DNA of 32,782 nt, taken from the NCBI RefSeq assembly GCF_000485595.1, contig NW_014577417.1, positions 127,110 through 159,891 of the forward strand, in the 5' to 3' direction. The stretch comes from Priapulus caudatus. Its lineage: Eukaryota > Priapulida > Priapulimorpha > Priapulimorphida > Priapulidae. Both the position numbers and the translations under genes were made by a program. The notes under the pieces were generated by a model. The model searched no databases and was not told the DNA's origin. It saw only the letters and a program-made list of their open reading frames with translations. Below, piece after piece: positions 10,187 to 19,476 of the stretch; position 1 is the stretch's first letter; the number at the start of each line of letters is the position of its first letter.

Positions 10187-10580
10187 TCCTCTTTCCTCCA
10201 CCCTTCTCTACGTCCTCTCCTCTTCCCATTTCTGCCCTCTCCTCCCCATCTATACCCAATCCGTCCTTCTTCCCCTCTCTCGTCCTGTTCCCTCCCACTC
10301 CCTCCCGTTCCTTTCCCCGTCAGAGGTTGAGTGAAGTGGTGTGTGAGTGAAAGGTGGTGTGCTCACCCTTTTCCGTAACGTCAATGCTCCTCCTTCCCTC
10401 CCCTTTCTTCCCCTCCTTTTGCCCCCACTTCCCTCCCCTCCTCTCACCTCTCCTCCCCACCCTCCCCTCCATCCCTTCCTACTATGTCCTCCTCTTCCCA
10501 GTCCCTTCCCCTCCATTCTACTCCTTCCTTTCTGTTCCACTTCCTGTTCCTTCGACTCTCCTCCTCTTGCTTTTCCCGAC
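10187..10580. repeat. Long C/T-rich (polypyrimidine) tract in protease intron 1
   Basis: Nearly 400 bp is dominated by CCCTCC and CTTCC-like words on the + strand. The proximal part recurs at 17205-17352. Long open frames on both strands here are composition artefacts (Pro/Ser/Leu or Gly/Arg/Glu-rich). Confidence 0.8.
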
Positions 10581-10700
10581 ATGTGAGTGATCCGCCGTTC
10601 CCCCTAACGAAAGTACCCTCTCTTCTCCCTTCCTTTCTTCCCCTAACGCACATGTGTAGCTATTTTCCCCGTGCTACACGTGTTGTGTTCTGTCTTTCAG

Positions 10701-10773
10701 GTTTGAGGACGTGCCGGATTTCTTCACAGTGCGACTTGGCAGTTCGGCCTACGAAACGAGCACGGTGTCCCTC
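10701..10773 (+). CDS. S1 serine protease, exon 2
   Basis: Acceptor GTCTTTCAG and donor GTGAGT. One base completes the Gly codon from the previous exon, then 24 codons follow, with phase 0 at the end. The peptide includes FFTVRLGSSAYETST, matching the strand after the His loop in S1 proteases (the VRLGS pattern). Confidence 0.85.
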
Positions 10774-11157
10774 GTGAGTACACTACATGGGTATCACACG
10801 TGACCGATTAAATCTGTAGAAATTCCATTAATCGATGAATTGATTAAGCAGTGGCGAGTGTTAGAATGAATGAATGGGTGATTGACGGAATGGATGTGTC
10901 GCGAGAAGGTGTGGGTGAGCGAGCGAGCGTGCGTGCATGCGTGCGTGCGTGCGTGCGAGCGAGCTAGCGATAGAGCAAACGATCAGAACTAACAAACAAA
11001 GGAATGGACAATAGAACTAGTGTGTCCATTCAGCAGCGCATTTACTTATATAGGTTGTGCATCTCACCACAAGAGTTCCATTCTATAGAGCGGGTATATA
11101 AAGAGAACTCATATCTAAATCTAAGGATACGTTTCTTACTCATATACGTAATGTCTG

Positions 11158-11195
11158 CATAATACTAATACTAATACTAATACTAACACTAACAC
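11158..11195. repeat. (TACTAA)n repeat in protease intron 2
   Basis: Five to six tandem TACTAAT/TACTAAC units lie about 55-90 bases upstream of the acceptor at 11248. The unit coincides with the consensus branch-point word TACTAAC. Confidence 0.8.
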
Positions 11196-11248
11196 GTGAA
11201 CCCTACCGCGCGTTCACTCCTCACGTTCGTTCTCTCCGGATCCGCTAG

Positions 11249-11453
11249 GTGGAGCGCATCATCGTGCACCCTCGCTACTCGTCGGCGACGTTTCAGAATG
11301 ACGTCGCACTGCTGCAGCTGATGGCTCCGGTCACGTACACGGACAGCATCAAGCCGGCCGTACTCGCGCCCATCACCATAAACACGGGCAAGCGAGCAGA
11401 GGCGGCAGAGTATGCGGGCATGGAGGCAACCGTCAGCGGCTGGGGAAGGACCG
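11249..11453 (+). CDS. S1 serine protease, exon with catalytic Asp
   Basis: Acceptor TCCGCTAG and donor GTAAAA, 205 bp, phase 0 in and phase 1 out. The peptide has VERIIVHPRYS, then FQNDVALLQL with the catalytic Asp, and ends in the S1 landmark SGWGRT. The next protease exon is at 13075. The 1.6-kb intron between them contains three troponin T exons and an N gap, which is very unlikely to be real. Confidence 0.9.
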
Positions 11454-11493
11454 GTAAAAGCCGAGCCGGCGGCGCGCGGGACACACGATGATA

Positions 11494-11518
11494 TATATAC
11501 ACACACACACACACACAT
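11494..11518. repeat. (CA)n microsatellite, probable false-join point
   Basis: A short CA repeat lies 40 bp after the protease donor at 11454. Troponin T sequence follows within 75 bp. A second CA tract flanks the N gap at 12963, so the two may be halves of one original protease-intron repeat. Confidence 0.7.
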
Positions 11519-11592
11519 GCACACCTCGTTACGCTCACTCACGCGTACAATGATTCTTCATGCACTCCGTTCTTCATTCTTTCTTTCTTCAG

Positions 11593-11731
11593 GATCGAGC
11601 GTGAGAAAGAGGCCGAGGAACTGCAGAAGCTGAAGGAGAGACAGTCCGCCCGCAGGATAGAGAGAGAGGAGGAGGAGGTGCGCTACTCCGAGCAGAGGAG
11701 AGTTCTGGAGGCGCAGAGGCAGATTGAGGAG
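11593..11731 (+). CDS. Troponin T exon: charged coiled-coil segment
   Basis: Acceptor TTTCTTCAG and donor GTGAGA, 139 bp, entering with one base of a split codon and leaving in phase 0. It encodes IEREKEAEELQKLKERQSA and a further very acidic/basic helix ending QRQIEE, as in the tropomyosin-binding middle part of TnT. It splices in phase to 12005. The N-terminal TnT exons are not seen in this window. The exon lies inside an intron of the serine protease on the same strand. Confidence 0.8.
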
Positions 11732-11757
11732 GTGAGAGCGCACTGCACATGCGGGAA

Positions 11758-11992
11758 GTTACAGCCGATATACGGGAAGTTCGTGTGGACATACGGGGAG
11801 TTCATAATGACAAACATACAAGGCAATCAGGCTGACACAAGTGGACTTTACCATTTGTTTAATTACCATTATAAATATATATATATATAATTGTCTTACG
11901 TTTACGTTGCGAGCAAGCAACGAGACCATTATTTCAGCTCTAGTAGAATTTCTTGACCACGCATGTAGTTTGATCTGACGAGTGCGGTTCAC
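11758..11992. other. Troponin T intron, AT-rich
   Basis: The intron contains a short (TA)n near 11875-11890 and two near-repeats of ATACGGG(G/A)AGTTC at 11769 and 11792. No other feature is recognised. Confidence 0.4.
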
Positions 11993-12004
11993 GTTTGCTT
12001 GCAG

Positions 12005-12160
12005 GAAGAGATCAACAAGAGGAGGGACGAGGAGAAATCCCGCAGGAAGGCCGAGGCCGAGCGCCGTCGCATGGAGCTGATGGGTGTCACCGGCCAGACT
12101 GACGTCGCCTCTTCACCCAACTACGTCATCGAGAAGGGCAGCGGTGTGAGCGCCAAGAAG
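12005..12160 (+). CDS. Troponin T exon: ERRRMELMG region
   Basis: Acceptor GCTTGCAG and donor GTGAGC, 156 bp, 52 codons, phase 0 at both ends. It begins EEINKRRDEEKSRRKAEAER and continues with RRMELMG, then SSPNYVIEKGSG. Family knowledge: TnTs have a basic-acidic helix followed by (K)LMGG-like and N(F/Y)VI-like motifs before the troponin I-binding coiled coil, which this matches. It joins in phase to 12368. Confidence 0.85.
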
Positions 12161-12367
12161 GTGAGCAGGTTTCCATCTATCGGCAGGAATAATACACGTT
12201 TCGCCGTTTTCGCTGCGTGGGGATATTAAATACAGCTATATAATACGCCTATTGAGTGTATATATAGCGAATATAACTTGATTGTGTTTCTCACTCGCTA
12301 TTTCTCTCGCGCGCACACTCTCCCTGTCTCGCACCATCTTTATCTCTCCCGTTCATTCGTCTCGCAG

Positions 12368-12504
12368 GTTCTTGGTGGCAAGAAGACCAAGGAACAGGTG
12401 GAGGAGGAGAAGAACGCCTACATGAAGACCAGGGTGCGCCCATGCAACGTCTCCGGCTGGGATGCCGCCCGCCTCAAGGAAAAGGCCGCGGAGCTGCACG
12501 CTAG
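12368..12504 (+). CDS. Troponin T exon: TKEQ.EEEK conserved coiled coil
   Basis: Acceptor TCTCGCAG, 45 codons plus two bases, then a possible donor GTAGCG. The peptide begins VLGGKKTKEQVEEEKNAYMK and runs to RLKEKAAELHA, close to the TnT block TKEQLEEEK....R.(K/R)PL....D.LR.KA.EL. A TAG stop is in frame just after (12506-12508), but TnT must continue here into the heptad-repeat exon that pairs with troponin I, so splicing is preferred over termination. That next exon is not in the window. The following known TnT exon is at 1059, upstream in the assembly. Confidence 0.88.
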
Positions 12505-12952
12505 GTAGCGCCACCTTACTGAATTCTGGCTCTATGGCGAAAGTTTTGTTTTATTTTATTTTTTTAGGCAGTCATAATTAAATTCTTGTGAGATACCTTC
12601 TCCACTGATGTATACGTAATAACCATGTATACTTTTATTTAATCTCTTTCTCTCTCCCTCTCTCTTTTTCTCTCTCTCTCTATATATATATATTTGTTGT
12701 CTGGAACGTTGATACCCTCAGGACTTGTATTTTCATGCAATCACACAAATGCGCAGCCAAGTACGCATGCATGTACGCATGCACGTATACACACATACAT
12801 GAAAATCGCAAAATCGGCAAATTAAATACACACGCTTTCCTGCGGTCAACGCGGGGAAAATAATAATGTGTTAATAGTGGCGATATATAAATTTGCTGAT
12901 GATCACAAATGAGTATACACCTCTTGTAAGCTCGGTTTAGTTGTACATGCAT
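12505..12952 (+). other. Sequence downstream of TnT exon to scaffold gap
   Basis: Probable TnT intron, with a (CT)n(TA)n microsatellite at 12645-12692. I searched for the missing coiled-coil exon and found none. Confidence 0.5.
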
Positions 12953-12962
12953 NNNNNNNNNN
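12953..12962. other. Assembly gap (10 N)
   Basis: Ten unresolved bases. The sequence to the left belongs with troponin T; the sequence to the right leads into the serine protease exon at 13075. Confidence 1.
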
Positions 12963-13003
12963 CACACACACGCGCGCGCGCGCGCGCGCGCGCGCACACA
13001 CAA
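12963..13003. repeat. (CA)n(CG)n(CA)n microsatellite beside the gap
   Basis: About 40 bp of alternating pyrimidine-purine with a CG core of about 12 repeats. It is strongly Z-DNA-prone and hard to sequence. Confidence 0.9.
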
Positions 13004-13074
13004 TTATATATTATATTTATAATTAATTATAATTGGCTACGTTATGTACGACAGCGCGCATTGGTGTCTTGTAG

Positions 13075-13226
13075 ACGTGAAGGCGACAGCCGACGTACTG
13101 CAGAAGATAGACCTGACCATGCTCAGCAACGACGACTGCCGCGACTACTACTCCCGCAATTCCATCAAGAGCTCAATGCTGTGCGCGGGCCGCCTCACCG
13201 ATGACGTCTACTCCGGACCCTGCTAC
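13075..13226 (+). CDS. S1 serine protease, exon 4 (up to the specificity-pocket loop)
   Basis: Acceptor GTCTTGTAG and donor GTACGT, 152 bp, phase 1 in and phase 0 out. The peptide includes LQKIDLTMLSNDDCRDYY and MLCAGRLTDD, both standard S1 landmarks with conserved cysteines, and ends YSGPCY just before the GDSGGP exon. In chymotrypsin numbering the base of the S1 pocket (189-190) reads Gly-Pro instead of the Asp of trypsin. Confidence 0.9.
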
Positions 13227-13624
13227 GTACGTGTGACCTGTGACGTCATGTATACGTCATGATGACGAATTTTTCTAACGTTTTGTCAGCGGTCGTTAGT
13301 GTAGCGATTTAAGTGAGCAGTTAGCAGTAGTCGTCACTGTGAAGGTTCAGTGATTGTAATAAGTGTTAAGTGTGTGTATGTAAGACTTTGGTGAGCGTGT
13401 GCGTATGCGCGTCGGCTGGCGTTCTGTCCGACCCACGATCGATATTTTCTCGATCAGATGACGGATCTTGCACGACGTTAGTCCAAAATGGCAAAGCAGA
13501 AACGCACTCACGAATAAAGCGAATAACAGACATGGAGTGTCAACAGGAGACAATACCCGCTATTTTAATAATTTGCGAGCAAACACCGCTCTAACACGTT
13601 CCCTGACCTTTCACCTCCCTACAG

Positions 13625-13795
13625 GGCGACTCTGGCGGGCCGATGGTGACGTCACTGAGCGGACTTCCCGTGCAGGTTGGTATCGTGTCGTGGGGAGAGG
13701 GCTGCCTAAGACCCTACCCTTCGGTGTTCACCCGCGTCTCCTCGTTCAGAGAATGGATATCGGCCGCCATAGTCGACGCGCTCGTCGCAGGATAG
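13625..13795 (+). CDS. S1 serine protease, terminal exon with catalytic Ser
   Basis: Acceptor CCCTACAG, 56 codons and TAG. It begins [10 protein letters not shown] with the nucleophile Ser, then [10 protein letters not shown] and [14 protein letters not shown], the closing S1 helix. Position 216 is Gly, and the residue equivalent to 226 appears to be Ser. With Gly-Pro at 189-190 this argues against Arg/Lys specificity. The protein ends about 11 residues after the REW helix motif. A canonical AATAAA at 14312-14317 is a candidate poly(A) signal. Confidence 0.92.
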   Translation, partial: GDSGGPMVTSLSGLPVQVGIVSWGEGCLRPYPSVFTRVSSFREWISAAIVDALVAG

Positions 13796-13917
13796 TTGTC
13801 CGCCATCTTTGAGTCACTGGTGGAGTGGTGGACATCAGCCATTGTTGAGTGACGCACTGTATGAGGGGTTGACAACTGCGCAAGACATTTATGACATCGC
13901 CTGTTCTTGGAACTATA

Positions 13918-13919
13918 AC

Positions 13920-13987
<68 letters not shown>
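13918..13987. repeat. (TA)n(GA)n microsatellite
   Basis: About 26 bp of TA repeat is followed by about 40 bp of GA repeat, in the presumed 3' UTR of the protease. Confidence 0.9.
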
Positions 13988-13994
<7 letters not shown>

Positions 13995-14756
13995 ATAGAG
14001 ATAGACTTTTGTATTCAATTGTTATTTGAATTGAAAGTAAATATATATACACAGAGTCTAATTATGAGAAAATATATAAGGTTTCTATGGTTTAATTCTA
14101 TAGCGTTATTGTTTTGGTGTTCCTGCATTGTGTGTCAAAACAGTGAATCGTATATCTCAATTAATGTCGGGTGAGTCGGTTACGTCTTACAAACACATGT
14201 TGCCAATCTTTGTTCAGTAGTTTGCGCTGCACCGAGCTGTGTTGTGATAGCATGCCAACAATAGATGGAAATTCGTGCACATTATTTGTTCATTCTTGCA
14301 GTTTTATTCTCAATAAATAACGTTATCGACAATGCATAACAATCGCTCATAGAAAGCAAGAACTGGCGTTAACGGCTAGTAGTGACACCTGGTGGTTGGC
14401 ACGCACATCAGGAAGACGCTGGCCAGATGTTGATGATGAATCACAGGCGAGCAGTGTATGCTGGCGGCGAGTCGTGCCGCCAAAACTTCTACGTAACTTA
14501 GATTATATTAATTTTCGTGGCAATGGCATCTTATACTAGCTGCCGATACTATACATATTATGATACTACATAGTATATATGGATGTGAGTCACTACTAAC
14601 GGCTATCATTATCACGCTATGTACATACGCCATCGCCGCTGTACAATCCTAATAAAGCCATAAAATATAGGATACACTGACACACGCTTCGTGGCGATGC
14701 ATGTTTATAGATATACCTATTAGACGTATAACCCCGTTTAACCGCGCGCACACACA

Positions 14757-14788
<32 letters not shown>

Positions 14789-15419
14789 CATACACATACG
14801 CGCGGACGACTCCACGAAACAGTCGCTAAAAGCAATCAACCTTTCCTGACATTGCTCGATAGACTCATACCACGGCGTAAAGGCAAACGATGGTCATACA
14901 TACATCCACATACATAACACATGAGTATAGAGACTCCTATGTGATCCTAAAAGCACTAAAGCCAGCTGCCTTGCCACATTGAGCAGAAAATTAGATCAAC
15001 CCCTTTGTCAGTCAACAATATTTTACACGTCGTTCATAAGCGAACGAAATGCATAACAACATGAGCTCATAATCCTACAGTATTATTTATATATACATAT
15101 ATATATATATATAATATTTATATTTATAAATATATATATATTACATATATTTAGTACACTATAATATTAGTTTATGTACTAAGTACATGCACTATAGTAG
15201 TACGGGCTCCTGATAACAACGATTCAAGGCCTTACACTGTGTAGGAAGACGAATGCTCCTATATGCATAACATATTAAAAAGCTACCTCCCGTAACTACG
15301 GTAGCATAAACTATGCATAATAGTGTCACGCTAAACATTTTATTTTATTTACGCCCCTAAACATGGTAAACACGGATGACAACGTAAAATGCTCGCATTC
15401 ATCTCGTAAGCTATTATAA

Positions 15420-15660
15420 ACACACGCACAGGCCCTACTTACGCGCATATACACACACGCAAAAACGCTCGCGCATGGACACTAACACACCGTACTGCAC
15501 GCACACGCTCGATCGCACAAACACGCGCGGACACACCCGCACACACACATACACGCACGCGCGCACACGCAAACAACCAACCAACCAAACAACCAAACAA
15601 ACAAACGTGCACAGTAACACATACGCGGCGCACGTGACCATTCCAGTACACACACATGTA
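15420..15660. repeat. CA-rich low-complexity block
   Basis: Mixed CA, CACG and CAAAC/CCAA repeats. Open frames on both strands are artefacts of composition. Confidence 0.75.
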
Positions 15661-17179
15661 ATGCCACGCCACACGTCAGACACTATCAGACAAAGAACAA
15701 GCAAGCTAGGATACGGTACAAAGCAGCGCAGTTAACGAGACAACATAAGACTGGACAACACAACCCGCACGCACCAATCAAGAGAACATCTGGAGTGAAC
15801 AACATGAGGGGGAGGGCTCTTTTAAAAGAACGTCACTGCAGCGGTAAACAAACTAACACATCATGTTCACAGTTTGGTCAAGGGCAAGGTCAAGTTATCG
15901 CACGAATGAATAAATGTAATGCTACTGCTACTTTATCAAAAATGGACCCGTCTTTGCTGCGTGCGTGAGCACTAAGAAAAGCCATAAAGTGTTAAACAAC
16001 CACGTGCTGCCATCGTGTGGCACAATTCTACATAAATTAAACTCCACACAGTTCGTTTTAAAACGAGAAAGGAATGAGTAAAGCTTGCTTTCTCCTATGT
16101 TAACTTGTTAGTTGTAACGCACGCACCTTGGTTGTGTTGGTAAAAAGTACAGCGTGTTGAGCTTTTAAGTAAGAGTACGTAAAATCGCCCAATGGTGGAA
16201 TAAATCGTTATAACAAGATATTGCTGATAAATACGTGTACATTTGGCCCACAGACAATATCTCGTACCATTTCCTGCTTCCTCAACACCACAGCCGGCTA
16301 ACGTTTTTTCATCCCTCCTCTGTAAAAACTAGCATTTCATTAAGAAACGAGAATAAGTAACCAGTGTAAGTGTAGTAAGGTCTAGTGTAACTAGGTGGGT
16401 CACACAGGAAATGAAGAGGTATTGCAATAACAACCGCTCAAGCACCGGACACCGGACACGGAGCTTGCATCTACTCTCGTGGGGCTGCGCACGTTGCTCT
16501 GTGCCCTCTAGCACCTCCGCCACCACCCTATGCCCCCCTCCTACACACCTAACCACGACACAGAGACTCACACGGCAACTCATCCTGCACTTCTACTGCA
16601 TTGGATGAGGAGAATCGGATCGTTGCGTTAGTGAGTCGAAACATCACACGGTGACGATAACCGATTCAGCCGTGCACATCGTCTGCCGGCTGGCCCGTTA
16701 GGCACACTGCTTGTTTGGTCGAGAGCCGCTGACTGATCATCGGTAGCTCGTAATACAGTCGCGCGTTCATTGGAGGTCACAGTAGGTCGGTCGGCAGTCG
16801 CCAGTAGGGTAGACGGACACCGGCGATTGGCGGTTGATGGTGTCGCCCGGTGCGCCTGTGGTTAGTCGAGACTCATGCTAATCCGTTACAGCGTGTACTG
16901 GAGAAAGTCGTCCTCTGGGTAGCCGTCTAAATTTGTTATGGCCTTCTTAACTTTGTTACCTAGAAGCATGACGTCGACATGTAAGCAGAGGCAGCTTTTT
17001 GTTTGCTCGTAAAAACATCTTCAATGCGTAAATGAGTTGGTCGAACAATATCTATCAACACCAACCTTAGGTGCCAGACATTTACTCATCACTAAAGTCT
17101 GCGGATCATACGGCCGTACCATAAACATCATACCAGCAAGTAGGGAGGGCAACAATGGCACTTGTGATTCGTGCCGTGG

Positions 17180-17352
17180 TGACAGCCGACACACTGCATG
17201 CAAGGGCGAGTACCCCTCTGCTTCCCTTTCCTCCACCCTTCTCTACGTCCTCTCCCCTCCCCATTTCTGCCCTCTCCTCCCCATCCCTACCCAATCCGTC
17301 TTTCTTCCCTTCTCCCGTCCTGTCCCCTCCCACTCCCTCCCGTCCCTTCCAA
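17180..17352 (+). pseudogene. Degenerate duplicate of the protease His-exon end and intron 1
   Basis: It matches about 10144-10316: the last bases of the His exon, its donor region and the first 140 bp of the C/T-rich intron. In this copy an extra base breaks the TAAHC frame and the donor GTGAGT has become GCGAGT, so it cannot function. No protease sequence precedes it. It lies just beyond the last recognised DENND2 exon, on the other strand. Confidence 0.75.
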
Positions 17353-17455
17353 CACTGGGCATGCGCTAGCACGCCAAGGCAAATAAGATGGGTAAGCACC
17401 CGTGCTGCGCTGGTGCTACAGCGAAATTTGCACGCTGATTTCCTGGAGAGCTTAC

Positions 17456-17575
17456 CGAGTCCTTTCACTTTCTTGCCCAGCCCGCGGACGTTGCTTTTGA
17501 TCGACGAGCCTCGCTTCGAGTACATCTCCAGCTCATGTTCTGCCAGCCGCACCTCAAACAGTCCTGCGACGTGAC
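17456..17575 (-). CDS. DENND2 family, C-terminal exon after the dDENN domain
   Basis: Minus strand: acceptor CTACATGCAG, then HVAGLFEVRLAEHELEMYSK and a basic Gly/Lys/Ser tail, then a strong donor GTAAGC. The phase agrees with the donor at 18991. Family knowledge: DENND2 proteins have a pattern of G(Y/L)F..(K/R)(I/V/L).E(Y/H)E and then a basic stretch near their C-terminus, which this resembles. A second AG 12 bases in, just before GLFEV, keeps the frame and is an alternative start (17563). The frame stays open past the donor, so a further terminal exon is likely but not found. Confidence 0.65.
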
Positions 17576-17631
17576 CTGCATGTAGATGCACACGGTGATT
17601 AGCGCCCTCTGTTGGGAATGACAATACAGCG

Positions 17632-17707
17632 GATGACAACCCTTGTTGGGGATGACAACCCTTGTTGGGGATGACAACCCTTGTTGGGGATGACAACCCT
17701 TGTTGGG
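17632..17707. repeat. 19-bp tandem repeat, four units
   Basis: Units of GATGACAACCCTTGTTGGG occur at 17632, 17651, 17670 and 17689, with degenerate flanking units on both sides. It lies in the DENND2 intron between 17575 and 18992. Confidence 0.95.
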
Positions 17708-17817
17708 GATGACAATCCAGCGGTTGACAACCCCTGGGTGTACAATCCAGGATGCAACATTGAGAAATACTTACGCTAGACCAGCAGTCCAGCAGATCAA
17801 GAGATCTACGACCACAA

Positions 17818-18786
17818 AAATGAAAGTGTCAATGACACTGTAGCTCACCTTGGGTGTGGTAGAAGAGGGAGGGGGGGATATATAAAGCAAGAGTATATAT
17901 GGGAGAACTCCAATTATATAGCATATCTCCCATTATATACTCTTGATAATGATATATGCATAAGTTTTGATGTGAAAATAAATGTTTCAGATCTGAAAGT
18001 CTGAAATCTTAACGAGAGATGGCTCTATGCCTAAATGATCGCCATTTTCGTTTTTGAAAATCGCTCAAATAAAAACAATTAAATATTCCAGTCAAATTAC
18101 TGTAACGAAGAATCTAAAACTGTAATAGGACATTGTCATCTCTCCCATAGGAGTAACAACTGTTTTGGGGCTAGCCTTACACATTCACATACCAAAATTT
18201 AATAAAATTTAATAAATTTAGATGGCCATTTTCATTTTTGCCAAAAAGTAGGCATGGCTCGAAAGTAGGTCGACTGGCATGCTACAAAATAGGAAGTTCA
18301 AATCTCTCCCATAGAAGTAACAACTGTATTCAATTTGAAACATGTGGGTCAAACGGTTCTTGAGTTATCGTTGACCGTAGGCACACACTGAAATGCATAG
18401 TGAAATTGCCAAAATCTACCTAATTTGCATAATAAAAAAAAAAATCTAAACCTGTGTGATATGTCTTGGGGTTAGTGTCCTCATTCATTCACATACCAGA
18501 AATGAGCAAAATCCATTGAACCTGAACTGACTTATGGCCATTTCCATTTTTGCCAAAAAGTGGACGTGACTCGAATGTAGGTCGACTGGCGTGCTCCAAA
18601 ATAGGACGTTCAAACCTCTCCCATAGGAGTAACAACTATATATGCAATTTGAAACATGTGGGTTAAACGGTTCTTGAATTATCGTTGACCGTAGCCAAAT
18701 GTTGACGGACGGACGGACGGACGGACGTACGACGGACGACACCCCATGGCAATAGCTCATCTTGACGATGTCAAGGCGAGCTAAAA
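17818..18786. mobile_element. Repetitive non-autonomous element with hairpin end and GGAC repeats
   Basis: The right end carries a hairpin (AGCTC/GAGCT stem around TTGACGATGTCAA at about 18755-18783), next to a (GGAC)n tract at 18704-18730 and then TTGACCGTAG. The left part has another inverted repeat (17889-17908 with 17926-17945). The interior contains a tandem duplication of about 310 bp. The hairpin plus GTCC/GGAC tract plus GTCAAC arrangement recurs at 31647-31740 in the opposite orientation, so this is a dispersed family. No protein is encoded and the exact ends are uncertain. Confidence 0.65.
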
Positions 18787-18991
18787 ATTGTCAGACCAAT
18801 TGCATCATCATTTATATATAGATTTATTTCACCTGGTTATTATAGGTTATTATACCCAGATATAATAGGTGAGAGGACGGCAAGAAGAAAGGATAGCGGC
18901 AGGTGGAGGACAGCAAGGGCTGCTGGTGAGGCTGGTGGGCGCATGGCAGAGGGAAAAGGAGCAGCGGGGGGTGTTACAGCAGACGACTCAC

Positions 18992-19115
18992 CGGCCTGTC
19001 TCTCGGCTATCTGCATGCGCTCGCGCGCAAACACTTCGAACATCTGCGTCTCGCAGAACCACTGCAGAAAGATGCGGATGCTGCGAGAGTTGACGCCCCC
19101 GACGAAGCTCTCCTT
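18992..19115 (-). CDS. DENND2 family, dDENN exon (distal)
   Basis: Minus strand: acceptor CTGCGTAG and donor GTGAGT, 124 bp, phase 0 in and phase 1 out. It begins KESFVGGVNSRSIRIFLQWF and contains ETQMFEVFARER, matching the final dDENN helices of DENND2 (pattern F.....S...R.F...F..TQ.F..F). It lies between 19477 (upstream) and 17575 (downstream). Confidence 0.88.
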
Positions 19116-19476
19116 CTACGCAGAAGCAAACGCACAACGATCATCACACGACGAGACAAACAAGATTAGACTCAGAATTCTATGCAGACATTTACAGCTG
19201 CAGCAGCAATAGTCATCACTTACAAAGATAATCAGTCGATCCTGTTTTCAATTCAATTCGATTCCTTTTCAATTTTGTTTCTTTTCAATTGTCTAATTTT
19301 CACAGCAGTTCGAGTTTGGATAGTCACGTTAGTGACAAACGTTTATGGCGATTGCGGAAATACTCAGATGCGTCATTTTCTCATCTCTAACCGTAGCCAC
19401 GAATGAAAGATCGAAGCTTGTTCAGCAGAAGAATTTCTGCTATAATGTGCCCAGTATTATGCATCAACAGACTAAC

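Larger units (their letters stand above)
13796..17455. other. Intergenic region without recognised genes
   Basis: It contains a (TA)n(GA)n microsatellite (13918-13987), a (CACG)n tract (about 14745-14790), an AT-rich stretch (15075-15160) and a CA-rich low-complexity block (15420-15660). A degenerate copy of part of the protease gene lies at 17180-17352. Short open frames at 16329-16608 overlap on both strands and show no family motif. Downstream DENND2 exon(s) and the 3' UTR on the minus strand may lie here but cannot be recognised. Confidence 0.5.

Noticed and set aside
10250-10777. Pro/Ser-rich and Gly/Glu/Arg-rich open frames on both strands
   Set aside because: Produced by the polypyrimidine tract of protease intron 1; no family motif.
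11756-11815. Similarity of ATACGGGGAGTTCAT in the TnT intron to the protease His exon (GATACGGGGAGTTCATC)
   Set aside because: The shared stretch is only about 14 bases and is followed by unrelated sequence. Suggestive of a repeat or join artefact but too short to call.
12506-12508. In-frame TAG after the TnT TKEQ exon as a genuine stop
   Set aside because: A donor-like GTAGCG overlaps it and TnT needs further conserved exons, one of which exists at 1059. A truncated isoform cannot be fully excluded.
15435-15735. Cys/Val-rich and Thr/His-rich open frames on both strands
   Set aside because: Composition artefacts of a CA-rich block.
16329-16608. Overlapping open frames on both strands in the intergenic region
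   Set aside because: Short, no family motif, no clear splice context.
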